Shown here piece after piece: positions 15,340 through 24,143 of a stretch of DNA of 64,000 nucleotides. The first letter of the stretch is position 1. The number at the start of each line of letters is the position of its first letter. Origin of the DNA: Thermogemmatispora onikobensis. Lineage in GTDB: Bacteria; Chloroflexota; Ktedonobacteria; Ktedonobacterales; Ktedonobacteraceae. The stretch covers positions 51,377 through 115,376 of the forward strand of contig NZ_BDGT01000011.1 in assembly GCF_001748285.1 (NCBI RefSeq), read 5' to 3'. Under the pieces are notes generated by a model, which saw only the letters and a list, made by a program, of their open reading frames with translations, was not told where the DNA came from and ran no database searches. Position numbers and translations under genes: made by a program.

Positions 15340-16779
15340 ATGGCGACCAGGGTCATCATGCCCGCGTTAGGAATGGCCCAGGAGACAGGGAAGATTCTGC
15401 GCTGGCTCAAGCGGGAGGGCGAGCCAGTGACCCAGGGTGAAGCGCTGGCCGAGGTCGAGACAGACAAGGCGACCGTCGAACTGGAGGCGCCAGCCTCGGG
15501 TCTGCTGAGTGCGGTCTCTGCCAGGGAAGGGGAGGACATTCCCGTTGGGCAGCAGATTGCCCTGATTCTGGCCCCCGGAGAGCAGCCTGCCTCTTCTAGC
15601 CCGGCGGCAGCCGTCCCGGGGCGGCCAGACAAGACGGTGGAACCCTTTCCCCCTATGCCCACGGACGAGTATGTGCGCAGCCCGGGGAGGCTGGTTTCTC
15701 CTCTGGCTGCGCGCATCGCCGCCGACCATCAGATTGATCTGCGTCAGCTCCAGCCCCAGGGGCGGCGCATTCACAAAGCGGATGTTCTGGCTTATCTGGC
15801 CAGTCGTCAGGAGCAGGTGCCAGAGCCGGATAAGAGGCAGGCTGTCGCTGTTGACCAGGGACCGACAGTCACCGGGTCCACTGCTCGCTGGTCAGGTAGG
15901 GCACGCCTGCTGGCGGCCTCACCCAAGGCCAGGCGCCTGGCGGCTGAGTTGGGGCAGGATCTGGAGGCCCTCGCCCGTGCTGGTCTCGGCAGAGGCCCCG
16001 AGGGGGCCATCCTGGCTGCTGACGTCTTGGCCGCCGCCTCCCCCCAGGCGGAGGGAGCAGTGCCATCAGCCGCCCCTCAGCCAGCGGCAGTCGCTGGTGA
16101 AACGGCAGAGACCCCCACGCTGAGTCAAGTCTGGCGCCTCATGGCTGAGCGCACCACCCAAAGCTGGCAGCAGGTGCCACATTTCTTCCTGCTGCGTGAG
16201 GCCCGGGCGGAGCGACTGCTCGCCTGGCATCAAGCCATGCGGCGGCGCTGTTCATCCGAGGTCACCTATACCGATCTGCTCGTGCGCGTGGTGGCTGCGG
16301 CTCTGCACGCCCACCCCCAGATCAATGCCTCCTGGCAAGATGGGCGCCTGGTCCGTCGTGAGGCGATCAACATCGGCCTGGCCGTTGCCACGGCTGAGGG
16401 GCTGGTCGTGCCAGTCATCCATGAAGCTGATCAGTTGAGTTTGCGCGCCCTGGTCGAGATGCGCAAAGAGCTGGTTGAGCGGGCGCGCAGCCGGCGTCTG
16501 CGTCCCCAGGATCTGCAGGGAGGCACCTTCACCATCAGCAACCTGGGCATGTACGGCGTCGATGCCTTCAACGCCATCATCAATGCGCCCCAGGCTGCCA
16601 TCCTGGCCGTCGGACGCATCAGCGAGCGCGTCATTGCCGTCGCCGGTCAGCCGGTCGTTGCGCCTACCATGTTGCTGAGTCTTTCCTGCGACCATCGCGC
16701 CATCGATGGGGCCAGCGGCGCACAGTTCCTGGCCACCCTGGTTGAGCTGCTAGAAGAACCGCTGGGGCTGCTCTCCTGA
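15340..16779 (+). CDS. Dihydrolipoamide acyltransferase E2 with two E3-binding domains
   Basis: 479 residues. Domains in order: lipoyl domain 1-77 with lipoyl Lys43 in ETDKATVELEAP; Pro/Ala linker; a first peripheral-subunit-binding domain at about 112-157 (VSPLAARIAADHQIDLRQLQPQG); a second at about 187-232 (ASPKARRLAAELGQDLEALARAG); catalytic acyltransferase domain 259-479 with the DHRAIDG motif near 450. The start is MATRVIMPALGM with GAGGAGAGGAG upstream. E2 accepts the acyl group from E1 and transfers it to CoA. Two binding domains in tandem are unusual for a one-lipoyl E2. No E3 gene is nearby; a shared chromosomal E3 is presumed. Confidence 0.92.
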   Translation: MATRVIMPALGMAQETGKILRWLKREGEPVTQGEALAEVETDKATVELEAPASGLLSAVSAREGEDIPVGQQIALILAPGEQPASSSPAAAVPGRPDKTVEPFPPMPTDEYVRSPGRLVSPLAARIAADHQIDLRQLQPQGRRIHKADVLAYLASRQEQVPEPDKRQAVAVDQGPTVTGSTARWSGRARLLAASPKARRLAAELGQDLEALARAGLGRGPEGAILAADVLAAASPQAEGAVPSAAPQPAAVAGETAETPTLSQVWRLMAERTTQSWQQVPHFFLLREARAERLLAWHQAMRRRCSSEVTYTDLLVRVVAAALHAHPQINASWQDGRLVRREAINIGLAVATAEGLVVPVIHEADQLSLRALVEMRKELVERARSRRLRPQDLQGGTFTISNLGMYGVDAFNAIINAPQAAILAVGRISERVIAVAGQPVVAPTMLLSLSCDHRAIDGASGAQFLATLVELLEEPLGLLS

Positions 16780-17182
16780 AGTAAAGCTGGAGCCCTCTGG
16801 CAGGGTGATCGCGATCGTATATCCATACCTGCATACCTGCCCACGCTTACTCACTCGCATCAATGGCTCAGGGATAGGAGAGAGGAAGAGCTGACGAAGC
16901 TGACGAAAGTCTGAAAAAGTGCCTTTGTTGCCCTTGTAGGCGCTTCACTGAAGCAGGGCACTGCAGAGTAGCGACACGAACAGCGTCGTTCTGTGGCAGG
17001 TCCACAGTCGGGCAGAGCAAGACCGGGCCGGGTGGGCTGTCGTTCCCAGTGGATTGCGGGCCGTCCACACGGACAGAGAGCAGGAAGCAGGAGCGCCCAC
17101 CTGCACGGGAGGACGGTGACTTCCCACCGGAGACAGGCTTGCCCGTCTGTTCTGTCGCGAGGCGTCGCGTAAGGAGGACGAC
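16780..17182. other. 403-base gap between E2 and the Liv importer
   Basis: No convincing coding frame; the minus-strand frames are compositionally poor and lack ribosome-binding sites. The importer promoter should lie here. The solute-binding protein has AAGGAGGACGAC just before its ATG. Confidence 0.35.
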
Positions 17183-18418
17183 ATGAAGTCTTTTCGTCTC
17201 TTCATCACGATAACCGTGCTGCTGATCCTGGTGCTGACCGCTTGCAGCGCTGCCCAAAGCACTGGCAGCAGCTCCAGCTCAGCGAACGAGCTGCCGCCGG
17301 CAGGTCAGCCGATTGTCATCGGCGGCACCCTTGGCCTGACCGGGGCCTATGCAGGCCCCTCGGCGGACTACAAGGCCACTTATGATTACTGGCTCCAGCA
17401 AGTCAACAGCCACGGCGGCCTGCTTGGTCATCCCGTCAAAATGATTATTTACGACGACGAGAGTAACCCGGCCACGGCCCAGAGCCTCTACCAGCGGCTC
17501 ATCCATCAAGACAAAGTCAACCTCCTGCTCTCGCCCTATACGACAGCCATTGGCGGGGCCGTGCTGCCCATTGCTGCCGCCAACCACATGATCCTCTGGA
17601 ACGGCGGCTTTGTAGGCATCAAGCTCTTCAAAAGCACAGAGTGGATGATTGGCTCCTACACCTACCAGGAGCCTGACTACAGTCGCGGCGTCTTCGAGAT
17701 GATCGACTCCCTGCCCGCCAGCGAGCGGCCCACGCGCGTCGGTATCGTCACCGAGCAGAATCCCTTTACGCTGGCCGTGCGCGACGGCTACCAGGGTCAG
17801 GGCGGCGTCATCAACTTTGCCAGGCAGCGCGGGATGCAAATCGTCCTCAATGAAGAATATCCACCCACGGCCACCGATGTCAGTGGCCTGATCCAGCGGG
17901 CCAAGGCGGCCAAGGTCGATCTCTTCTTCGCGCTCTCACTACCCAACCCGGCGGCCCTCATCGCGCGTACCGCCTACTCGCTCGGCTTCAAGCCAAAGAT
18001 CTACTGCGCCTGTGGCTCGCTAGTGACCTCGCTCCCCTACTGGGCCCAGTTGGGGCCTGCTGGCGAGGGTATTTTCTCGACGGCGATGGCTGTACCCAGC
18101 GACAACTACGATGGCATCAAGGATCTCTTCACCATGCTGCAGCAGGTACGGCATGAGGCTGTCTTCAGCCAATATGCCGCCGTGGCCATGACCATTCTGC
18201 AGGTCATGCAGCAAGCGGTCGAGGGCGCGCGCACCCTCGATCAGCAGCAACTGCGGGCCTATGTCCTGAGCCATCGCTTCAACACTGTCAATGGACCGCT
18301 GACCTTTGATCAATACGGTATGCCCCACTACAATGCCGTGCTCGTGCAATATCTCAACGGCAAAAATGAGGTAGTCTGGCCTTCCAGCCGGGCTACCGCC
18401 AGGCCACAACTGCAGTAG
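17183..18418 (+). CDS. Branched-chain-amino-acid-type ABC substrate-binding lipoprotein
   Basis: 411 residues. An N-terminal lipoprotein signal (LFITITVLLILVLTACSAAQ) with lipobox LTAC places it on the outer face of the membrane. The mature part is a LivJ-type periplasmic-binding fold: IVIGGTLGLTGAYAGPSADY, VKMIIYDDESNPATAQSLYQRLI and DLFFALSLPNPAALIARTAYSLGFKPK. It delivers an amino-acid-like or carboxylate ligand to the downstream LivHM/GF transporter. A 10-base hairpin follows the stop before livG, likely preserving higher levels of this subunit. Substrate identity cannot be read from the sequence. Confidence 0.9.
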   Translation: MKSFRLFITITVLLILVLTACSAAQSTGSSSSSANELPPAGQPIVIGGTLGLTGAYAGPSADYKATYDYWLQQVNSHGGLLGHPVKMIIYDDESNPATAQSLYQRLIHQDKVNLLLSPYTTAIGGAVLPIAAANHMILWNGGFVGIKLFKSTEWMIGSYTYQEPDYSRGVFEMIDSLPASERPTRVGIVTEQNPFTLAVRDGYQGQGGVINFARQRGMQIVLNEEYPPTATDVSGLIQRAKAAKVDLFFALSLPNPAALIARTAYSLGFKPKIYCACGSLVTSLPYWAQLGPAGEGIFSTAMAVPSDNYDGIKDLFTMLQQVRHEAVFSQYAAVAMTILQVMQQAVEGARTLDQQQLRAYVLSHRFNTVNGPLTFDQYGMPHYNAVLVQYLNGKNEVVWPSSRATARPQLQ

Positions 18419-18427
18419 CGACGCGCA

Positions 18428-18451
18428 CAGAGGGAGGCCACCCTCCCTCTG
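18428..18451 (+). promoter_or_regulatory. Intercistronic hairpin between binding protein and livG
   Basis: CAGAGGGAGG (18428-18437) and CCTCCCTCTG (18442-18451) form a perfect 10-base stem with loop CCAC. It lies 9 bases after the binding-protein stop and 27 before livG. Such stem-loops often stabilise the upstream message in ABC operons; there is no U-tract, so full termination is unlikely. Confidence 0.6.
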
Positions 18452-18478
18452 GCACGTCTTCGACATGGGAGAGCAACG

Positions 18479-19288
18479 ATGGAACCTGTCTTGCAGGTCG
18501 ACTCCCTCTCGAAACGCTTCGGGAGCATTGTGGCGCTAGAGCGCGTCTCGTTTTCGCTGGAGGCTGGCTCTCTCATGGGTCTCATTGGACCCAACGGCTC
18601 CGGCAAGACTACCCTGCTCAATACCTTGAATGGCCTCTATCGACCCGATAGCGGAGAAATTCGCTATCGTGGCCGTTCTACACGTAATCTGCGCCCCCAT
18701 CAGCTGGCCTTGTTGGGCGTCAGTCGCACTTTCCAGAATGCGCGCGTCTTCCACACGCTCACCGTCTCTCAGAATATGCTGGTGCCGCTGGTGCATGCCC
18801 ATCTTCCAGGTTCCGTTGCCCGAGAGCGGGCTCGCCAGCTACTGACCTTTGTCGGCCTGGAGCGCTATCAAGCCCTGCCGGCCAGCGAGCTGTCTGGTGG
18901 TCAGCAGAAGCTGTTAGAGTTCGCTCGGGCCTTAATGACCGAGCCACGACTGGTGCTGATGGACGAGCCGTTCGGAGGCGTCCATCCCGAGATCAAGGCC
19001 CTGTTGCTGGAGCGCATCCGCGAGGCGCAGCAAGATCGCCAGGTCTCCTTTATTATCGTCAGCCATGAGATTCCTGACCTGATGAGCCTGGCGCAGACCA
19101 TCATCTGCATGAGCTACGGCCAGATTATCGCCCGCGGTACCCCCCAGGAGGTCAGCGAGCACCCTGACGTGATCGCCGCCTATCTGGGCCATGCTGGAGG
19201 GCGAGGCCAGGCCCAGACCTTGCCTTCGTCCTCATCGTCATTGTCTTCTTCTTCCGCTTTGGAGCAGGCAGGAGGGCAACCGTCATGA
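18479..19288 (+). CDS. livG: Branched-chain-type ABC ATPase, LivG-like
   Basis: 269 residues. Walker A is GPNGSGKTT, the signature is LSGGQQKLLEFARAL, Walker B is LVLMDEPFGGVHP, and the switch His is in FIIVSHEI. ASELSGGQQKL and the RTFQNARVFHTLTVSQNMLVP segment are typical of LivG rather than LivF. It energises import together with the LivF-like subunit. A Ser-rich tail (LPSSSSSLSSSSALEQ) follows the domain. The stop overlaps the livF start (ATGA), so the two are translated together. Confidence 0.93.
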   Translation: MEPVLQVDSLSKRFGSIVALERVSFSLEAGSLMGLIGPNGSGKTTLLNTLNGLYRPDSGEIRYRGRSTRNLRPHQLALLGVSRTFQNARVFHTLTVSQNMLVPLVHAHLPGSVARERARQLLTFVGLERYQALPASELSGGQQKLLEFARALMTEPRLVLMDEPFGGVHPEIKALLLERIREAQQDRQVSFIIVSHEIPDLMSLAQTIICMSYGQIIARGTPQEVSEHPDVIAAYLGHAGGRGQAQTLPSSSSSLSSSSALEQAGGQPS

Positions 19289-20076
19289 TGAGGCACCCTG
19301 CTGACGTGCCGGCAGGCTCTGGCGCGCCGTCGCCTAATGGGCTGGCGGCAGGTGCGAGCGCTGGCTTGAGTATGCGCGGGGTCACTGCCGGCTACTACAG
19401 TCACGACCTGGTCCTGAACAACGTCAGCCTCCTGGCCCGTCCAGGGAAAGTGACCGTACTGCTGGGACCGAATGGCTCGGGCAAATCGACGGCCTTGCGC
19501 GTCCTCTATGGTCTGCTCAGGCCGCGCAGCGGGCAAATCCTGCTCGACGGACGCGAGATCACTGCAGTGCCGCCTCATCGGCGTCTGGAGCTGGGTATGG
19601 CGCTGCTACCGCAGGGCCGCTCGGTCTTTCCCGAGCTGACCGTGCAGGAGAACCTGGAGATCGGCGGCTGGCTCCTGGTGCGCGACCGTCGCCGCCTGAG
19701 TGCGGCCCTGGAGGCGATCTACGCGCGCTATCCCTTGCTCAAAGAATGGCGCCAGAAGCAGGCCGGCAGCTTGAGCGGCGGCCAGCAACGTCTGGTCGAG
19801 ATCGGGCGCATGATGATGGCCGAGCCGCGTGTCATCTTGATCGACGAGCCTTCGGTGGGGCTGGCGCCGGTCATCGTCGACCAGCTCTATGAGGAAGTGG
19901 CACGTCTCAAGGAGGAGCGGCGGACCATTCTCCTGGTCGATCAGAATGTGCGCGCCGCCGTGGCCCTGGCCGATTATGTCTACACGCTGGAGTATGGCCG
20001 CAACAATCTGGAGGGCGAGCGTGGCGCCTTCGAGGACCGCCTGGAAGCTCTGATCAAGAGCTGGCTGCGCTTTTAG
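19285..20076 (+). CDS. livF: Branched-chain-type ABC ATPase, LivF-like
   Basis: 263 residues. Walker A GPNGSGKST, signature LSGGQQRLVEIGRMMM, Walker B VILIDEPSVGLAP. The ARPGKVTVLLGPNG start, LELGMALLPQGRSVFPELTVQENLEIGG and ILLVDQNVRAAVALADYVYTLEYGR are standard LivF features. It pairs with LivG to form the ATPase heterodimer. The first 30 residues are a Pro/Gly/Ala-rich extension (MMRHPADVPAGSGAPSP) not usual for the family; an internal start (MRGVTAGYYS) would give a normal length but has no clear ribosome-binding site. Confidence 0.93.
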   Translation: MMRHPADVPAGSGAPSPNGLAAGASAGLSMRGVTAGYYSHDLVLNNVSLLARPGKVTVLLGPNGSGKSTALRVLYGLLRPRSGQILLDGREITAVPPHRRLELGMALLPQGRSVFPELTVQENLEIGGWLLVRDRRRLSAALEAIYARYPLLKEWRQKQAGSLSGGQQRLVEIGRMMMAEPRVILIDEPSVGLAPVIVDQLYEEVARLKEERRTILLVDQNVRAAVALADYVYTLEYGRNNLEGERGAFEDRLEALIKSWLRF

Positions 20077-20106
20077 TTTGGGCAGAAGAGAAAAAGGAGA
20101 GGCGCG

Positions 20107-20997
20107 ATGCTGACAACGATCAGCCTGTCGCTGCTGGTGCAGGCGCTGATCAATGGCTTGCTGCTCGGCCTGGTCTATACCCTGATTTCGCTCGGCCTGA
20201 GCCTGACGCTGGGGATCATGGGGGTGGTCAACGTCGCTCACAGCACGCTCATCATGCTTGGCTCCTATCTGGCCTTAGAGCTGCTGCAGCGCCTGGGCCT
20301 TGATCCTATCATCAGTGCCGTCGTTGCTGTGCCAGTCTTTTTCCTGATCGGGGTCCTCCTGGAGCGCTTGCTGATCAGCCGCGTGGCGCGTACCTCGCAG
20401 ACGACGGGCTTGCTGGTGCTCTTTGGGGTCCTGGTGGTGATTGAGGGGGCGGCAATCCTGCGCTGGACGACCGATACGCAGGTGCTCTCGGTGAGCTATA
20501 CCAATGCCTCCCTGACCCTCGATGGCATCGCCATTGCTGTACCGCGCCTGATTACCGCCGTTATCGCCCTGGTTCTTGTGGGGCTTCTCGATACCTTTCT
20601 GCGCTCAACGCTCTATGGCAAGGCCATCCGCGCCATGGCCCAGAACCGCGATGCGGCCCGTATCTCGGGCATTGATACCGATCGTCTCTCACTGCTGGTC
20701 TTTGGCCTGGCTACGGCAACTGCCGGCGTTGGGGGCGTGGCACTGGCTATGATCTTTCCTTTTGATCCACAGGACCACTATCGTTGGCTGGCCTGGGCCT
20801 TCCTCGTAGTGGTCATCGGCGGCCTGGGCAGCATCCGTAATACGCTGCTGGCCGGCCTGCTCATTGGCCTGATCGAGACCGTGAGTAGTGTCCTCTTTCC
20901 TTTTCAGTATGTCTACTTCATCGTCTACCTGCTGCTGGTGGTCGCGCTGCTGGTGCGCGGCCAGGGGCTGGCCGGGAGCCAGAGCCGCACGCTCTGA
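20107..20997 (+). CDS. livH: Branched-chain-type ABC permease, LivH-like
   Basis: 296 residues, about eight membrane segments. The N-terminus (LLVQALINGLLLGLVYTLISLGLSLTLGIMGVVNVAHS) is the usual LivH signature, and AMAQNRDAARISGIDTDRLSLLVFGLATATAGVGG is the cytoplasmic coupling region. It forms the translocation pore with LivM. AAAAAGGAG precedes the ATG. It lies 30 bases after livF in one operon. Confidence 0.93.
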   Translation: MLTTISLSLLVQALINGLLLGLVYTLISLGLSLTLGIMGVVNVAHSTLIMLGSYLALELLQRLGLDPIISAVVAVPVFFLIGVLLERLLISRVARTSQTTGLLVLFGVLVVIEGAAILRWTTDTQVLSVSYTNASLTLDGIAIAVPRLITAVIALVLVGLLDTFLRSTLYGKAIRAMAQNRDAARISGIDTDRLSLLVFGLATATAGVGGVALAMIFPFDPQDHYRWLAWAFLVVVIGGLGSIRNTLLAGLLIGLIETVSSVLFPFQYVYFIVYLLLVVALLVRGQGLAGSQSRTL

Positions 20998-21095
20998 CGA
21001 GCGCTGAGATGGGGTGAGCGCGCGGTGAAGTGGCTGTCCGGCTGCTGCGCTGCGGCTGGACGCAGTAGCAGGGGGCGAGCGGGAGGATGATCACT

Positions 21096-22145
21096 ATGAG
21101 TAGTGCTCTGCTTGAGCGAGTGGCGACCGGAGCACGTTGGCGGGCGTGGCTCTATCGCGGGCTGGGGGCGGCGGCGGCGCTGGGCTTGCTGGCGTTGCTC
21201 GGCGTCTTGATCCCTCTGGACTGGGTGACGACCCTGTCTTCGGTCTTTATGTACATCATGTTGGCAGAGGGCTGGAATATTCTGGGGGGCTACGCCGGCT
21301 ATCTCAATTTCGGCATGGTGACCTTCTTTGGCGTCGGCGCCTATACCGCCGGCGTCCTCTGTACCCAGGACAATGTCCATCCTTTGCTGACCATTCCTCT
21401 GGCGGGAATCGGCGCTACGCTGGTGGCGCTGCTGGTGGGGGTACCAGCCCTGCGCTTGCGTGGCGTCTACTTCGCTATTCTGACCCTGGTCATCAGCTTT
21501 CTAACGCAGGTGCTGGTCACGAATCTCGGGATCACTGGCGGCGCCAGTGGGATCTATATGCCCTCTTTGCCGTTCGATTCCTTCACGAACGAACAAATAT
21601 TCTATTATGCTTTTCTGGGTCTGATGGCGTTGACGGTGCTGCTGGCCTTCATCATCGAGCACTCACGCTTTGGCTATGCCCTGGTGGCTATTCGTGAGGA
21701 TGAGGACCCGGCGGAGATCCTGGGGGTGCGTACAACCTGGCTGAAGACGCAGGCTCTGCTGTTGGGCGCCTGTATCGCTGGCATCGCGGGGGCGATCTAT
21801 GCCTTTCATACGAGCTATATTGAGCCGCAAGGGACGTTCAGCCTGGATATTTCGATCGATGTGGTGCTGATGAGCCTGGTCGGGGGCCTGGGCACCTGGC
21901 AGGGGCCGGTCATCGGGGTGCCGCTGATGCTGGTGACGGCCCAGGTGCTGCGCATTCTGGCCGGCGAACTGCCATTTTTCGGGTCCACCATCTCACCGGA
22001 GTTTGACCGTGTGGTCTTTGGAATCATCCTGATTCTGGTGGCACTCCTGGCTCCCTATGGCCTCATGGGCCTGATGCGCCGGGTGCGCCGGGTGCGCCGG
22101 GTGCGCCGGGTGCGCCGGGTGCGCGGACGCCGCTTGACGGTCTAG
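21096..22145 (+). CDS. livM: Branched-chain-type ABC permease, LivM-like, with Arg-Arg-Val repeat tail
   Basis: 349 residues, about nine membrane segments. MLAEGWNILGGYAGYLNFGMVTFFGVGAYTAG, ALVAIREDEDPAEILGVRTTWLKTQALLLGACIAGIAGAIYA and SLVGGLGTWQGPVIGVPLM are LivM hallmarks. The start is the second Met (21096), which sits 9 bases after GGGAGG; the first ATG abuts that site. The C-terminus ends in a highly basic run of Arg-Arg-Val triplets encoded by a 9-base tandem repeat (22076-22120), expected to lie on the cytoplasmic side. Confidence 0.92.
   Translation: MSSALLERVATGARWRAWLYRGLGAAAALGLLALLGVLIPLDWVTTLSSVFMYIMLAEGWNILGGYAGYLNFGMVTFFGVGAYTAGVLCTQDNVHPLLTIPLAGIGATLVALLVGVPALRLRGVYFAILTLVISFLTQVLVTNLGITGGASGIYMPSLPFDSFTNEQIFYYAFLGLMALTVLLAFIIEHSRFGYALVAIREDEDPAEILGVRTTWLKTQALLLGACIAGIAGAIYAFHTSYIEPQGTFSLDISIDVVLMSLVGGLGTWQGPVIGVPLMLVTAQVLRILAGELPFFGSTISPEFDRVVFGIILILVALLAPYGLMGLMRRVRRVRRVRRVRRVRGRRLTV
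22076..22120 (+). repeat. Five tandem 9-bp units (GCGCCGGGT) in the 3' end of livM
   Basis: Five perfect copies. The 9-base period equals three codons, so copy-number change would add or remove Arg-Arg-Val without a frameshift. They encode a basic C-terminal tail. Confidence 0.9.
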
Positions 22146-22380
22146 GTTTTGCTCGATCCCCAGGCCCAGACAAGAGACAAAGGGAGTGGGGGCTTGCCAG
22201 GTGCTGCCTTGCTCTGCTATGCTCAAGCAAAGAGGCAAAACGTGCGAGACCGCCCAGCGGGCTAGCTCCGATGAGATCTTGTGTGACATGACACAAAATT
22301 GGCATGCCGCTAGCTCTGCTGCGGTTGGTCTTATCTTCTGAGCGAAATGCTGTCAGTGCAGCGACGAGGAGAGCAAAGTC

Positions 22381-23268
22381 ATGGCTTCCCCTGATGAGCA
22401 GGACAACAGGGCCGGGACAGAGGCCGGCGCAGGCTCAACCTATCATATTGATACCGAGCAGGCCGCCGAACTGGCGCGTCTCATGCAGCAGAATCGCCTG
22501 GCGATCGAGGCAATGGGAGGCGTCTTTCCCGAAGAGCTGACGCTTCCGAAGGAGGGGCGTGTCCTTGACCTGGCCTGTGGGCCAGGGGGCTGGATTCTGG
22601 AAGCGGCCTTTCTCTATCCCCAGGCCGACTTCATTGGCGTCGATATCAGCCCGAGCATGATCGAGTACGCGCGCGCCCAGGCCCAGGCGCGGCGTCTGGA
22701 AAACGCCAGCTTTCTGGTCATGGATGTCATGAAGCCGCTGGCGTTTCCCGACGCCTCCTTTGATGTCATCAATGGGCGCTTGCTGAGCAGCTTTATGCTG
22801 CCGATGGCCTGGCCCGAACTCCTCAAAGAGTGCTGGCGCCTGCTCAAGCCAGGCGGTGTGCTCTGTCTCACGGATACCGAGGGGCCGCTGACCAATAGCG
22901 AGGCGACCGAGCGCTTCTTTGCCTTAAGCTTTCAGGCTCTCAAGCGTGCTGGCCAGAGCTTTTCCCCGGATGGGCGCCATATTGGCATCACCCCGCAGCT
23001 GGCCCCCTTCCTGCGCCAGGGTGGCTTCGAGCAGGTGCGTCTGCGGGCCAGCGCCCTGGACTGGTCCAGCGAAGCGCCGGCCCACTACAGTTTCTTCAAG
23101 GACGTCATGATTTTGCTCGAGGTCTCGCGCCCCTTCCTGATTCACCTGGGCCTGGCCACCAAAGAAGAGCTGGAGCGACTGGCCCAGCAGGCTCTGGCCG
23201 AGATGCAGGCCGGAGATTTCCGCGGCCTGGCCGTGGCTGTGACCGCCTGGGGGCGCAAGCCGGCCTGA
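22381..23268 (+). CDS. SAM-dependent class I methyltransferase (paralogue 1 of 6)
   Basis: 295 residues. Motif I is VLDLACGPGGWILEAAF, motif II is ADFIGVDISPSMIEYA, and post-motifs are FPDASFDVINGRLL and LLKPGGVLCLTDTEG. The opening TYHIDTEQAAELARLMQQNRLAIEAMGGVFPE block and the SPDGRHIGITPQLAPFLRQGGF segment are shared by all six paralogues in this window. Substrate unknown; the family is close to UbiE/small-molecule methyltransferases. GAGGAG lies 10 bases before the ATG. It stands alone between livM and the convergent iolB. Confidence 0.88.
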   Translation: MASPDEQDNRAGTEAGAGSTYHIDTEQAAELARLMQQNRLAIEAMGGVFPEELTLPKEGRVLDLACGPGGWILEAAFLYPQADFIGVDISPSMIEYARAQAQARRLENASFLVMDVMKPLAFPDASFDVINGRLLSSFMLPMAWPELLKECWRLLKPGGVLCLTDTEGPLTNSEATERFFALSFQALKRAGQSFSPDGRHIGITPQLAPFLRQGGFEQVRLRASALDWSSEAPAHYSFFKDVMILLEVSRPFLIHLGLATKEELERLAQQALAEMQAGDFRGLAVAVTAWGRKPA

Positions 23269-23273
23269 CCGCA

Positions 23274-24143
23274 TCAGCGGCCCGCGCTCGAAGCGCCGGG
23301 GCGTCGTACGGTGCCCATAATCGAGCCGGAAGGTGGCAGCAGGCGCCGGAAGGCGGCATCAACCTGGTACTGCCAGGCCCGGCGCGGACCGGCCATGACG
23401 TTCAGATAGTACAGGTCGCAACCCGGCACTGCCGCCACCGTATGGTAGCCGCGCGGCACCAGCACCAGCTCACCATCGTGTACCGTCATGGTTTCGTCCA
23501 GCCCATCATCGGTATAGACACGCTGAATGGCAAAACCATCCGCGGGCTGGATATGGTGATAGTAGGTCTCCTCAAGATAAGACTCCTGCGGCGGATTCTC
23601 GGTATCGTGCTTGTGCGGCGGAAATGACGACCAGTTGCCGCCCGGAGTGATCACCTCGACGACGATCAGACGCTCAGCCTCCTGGTCGGTGTCCAGAATA
23701 TGACGGATGCGGCGCTCGGTCTGGCCGGAGCCGCGAATCTCCAGACTGATAGCGGGCGGCCCGATCAGGCGCGCTGGCAGATGCTGCTCGGTCGCGGGCG
23801 CCGCGGCCACGGCGATCTCCATTTCCTCGGAGCGACAGACGATCTCGTAATGCCCATCGACGGAGAGATAGAGGGCATAGGGAGAGCGGTCGTCGAAGAC
23901 GCTCAGGCGCTCGCCCACTTCCCCCAGCGCCTGGCCATTCAGCCAGGCTTCGCCTACACCCGTCAGAATCATCACCAGGCTCTCCTGCCCTTTCGCCGCT
24001 CCCCTGAGCCGCTGGCCTGCACGTAGGTGATAAACCGTGAACGCTACATAGTGCCAGCCAGCCGAGGACGGCGTCACCACAAGCCTCTCCTGCGGCCCCT
24101 CGGCCAGGGCCGGCCCTGGCCTTGGACGAATGAGCAAACCCAT
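23274..24143 (-). CDS. iolB: 5-deoxy-glucuronate isomerase (IolB family)
   Basis: 289 residues, the normal length for IolB, a cupin of myo-inositol breakdown that isomerises 5-deoxy-glucuronate. Conserved segments: GNWSSFPPHKHDTENPPQESYLEETYYHH with the metal-binding HxH...E pattern, FAIQRVYTDDGLDETMTVHDGELVLVPRGYHTV, and DLYYLNVMAGPRRAWQYQ. The start is MGLLIRPRP, with GGGAG 6 bases upstream. No other iol genes are in the window, so it may serve in uronate metabolism or complete a pathway encoded elsewhere. It ends 5 bases from the convergent methyltransferase. Confidence 0.92.
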   Translation of the reverse strand: MGLLIRPRPGPALAEGPQERLVVTPSSAGWHYVAFTVYHLRAGQRLRGAAKGQESLVMILTGVGEAWLNGQALGEVGERLSVFDDRSPYALYLSVDGHYEIVCRSEEMEIAVAAAPATEQHLPARLIGPPAISLEIRGSGQTERRIRHILDTDQEAERLIVVEVITPGGNWSSFPPHKHDTENPPQESYLEETYYHHIQPADGFAIQRVYTDDGLDETMTVHDGELVLVPRGYHTVAAVPGCDLYYLNVMAGPRRAWQYQVDAAFRRLLPPSGSIMGTVRRPGASSAGR

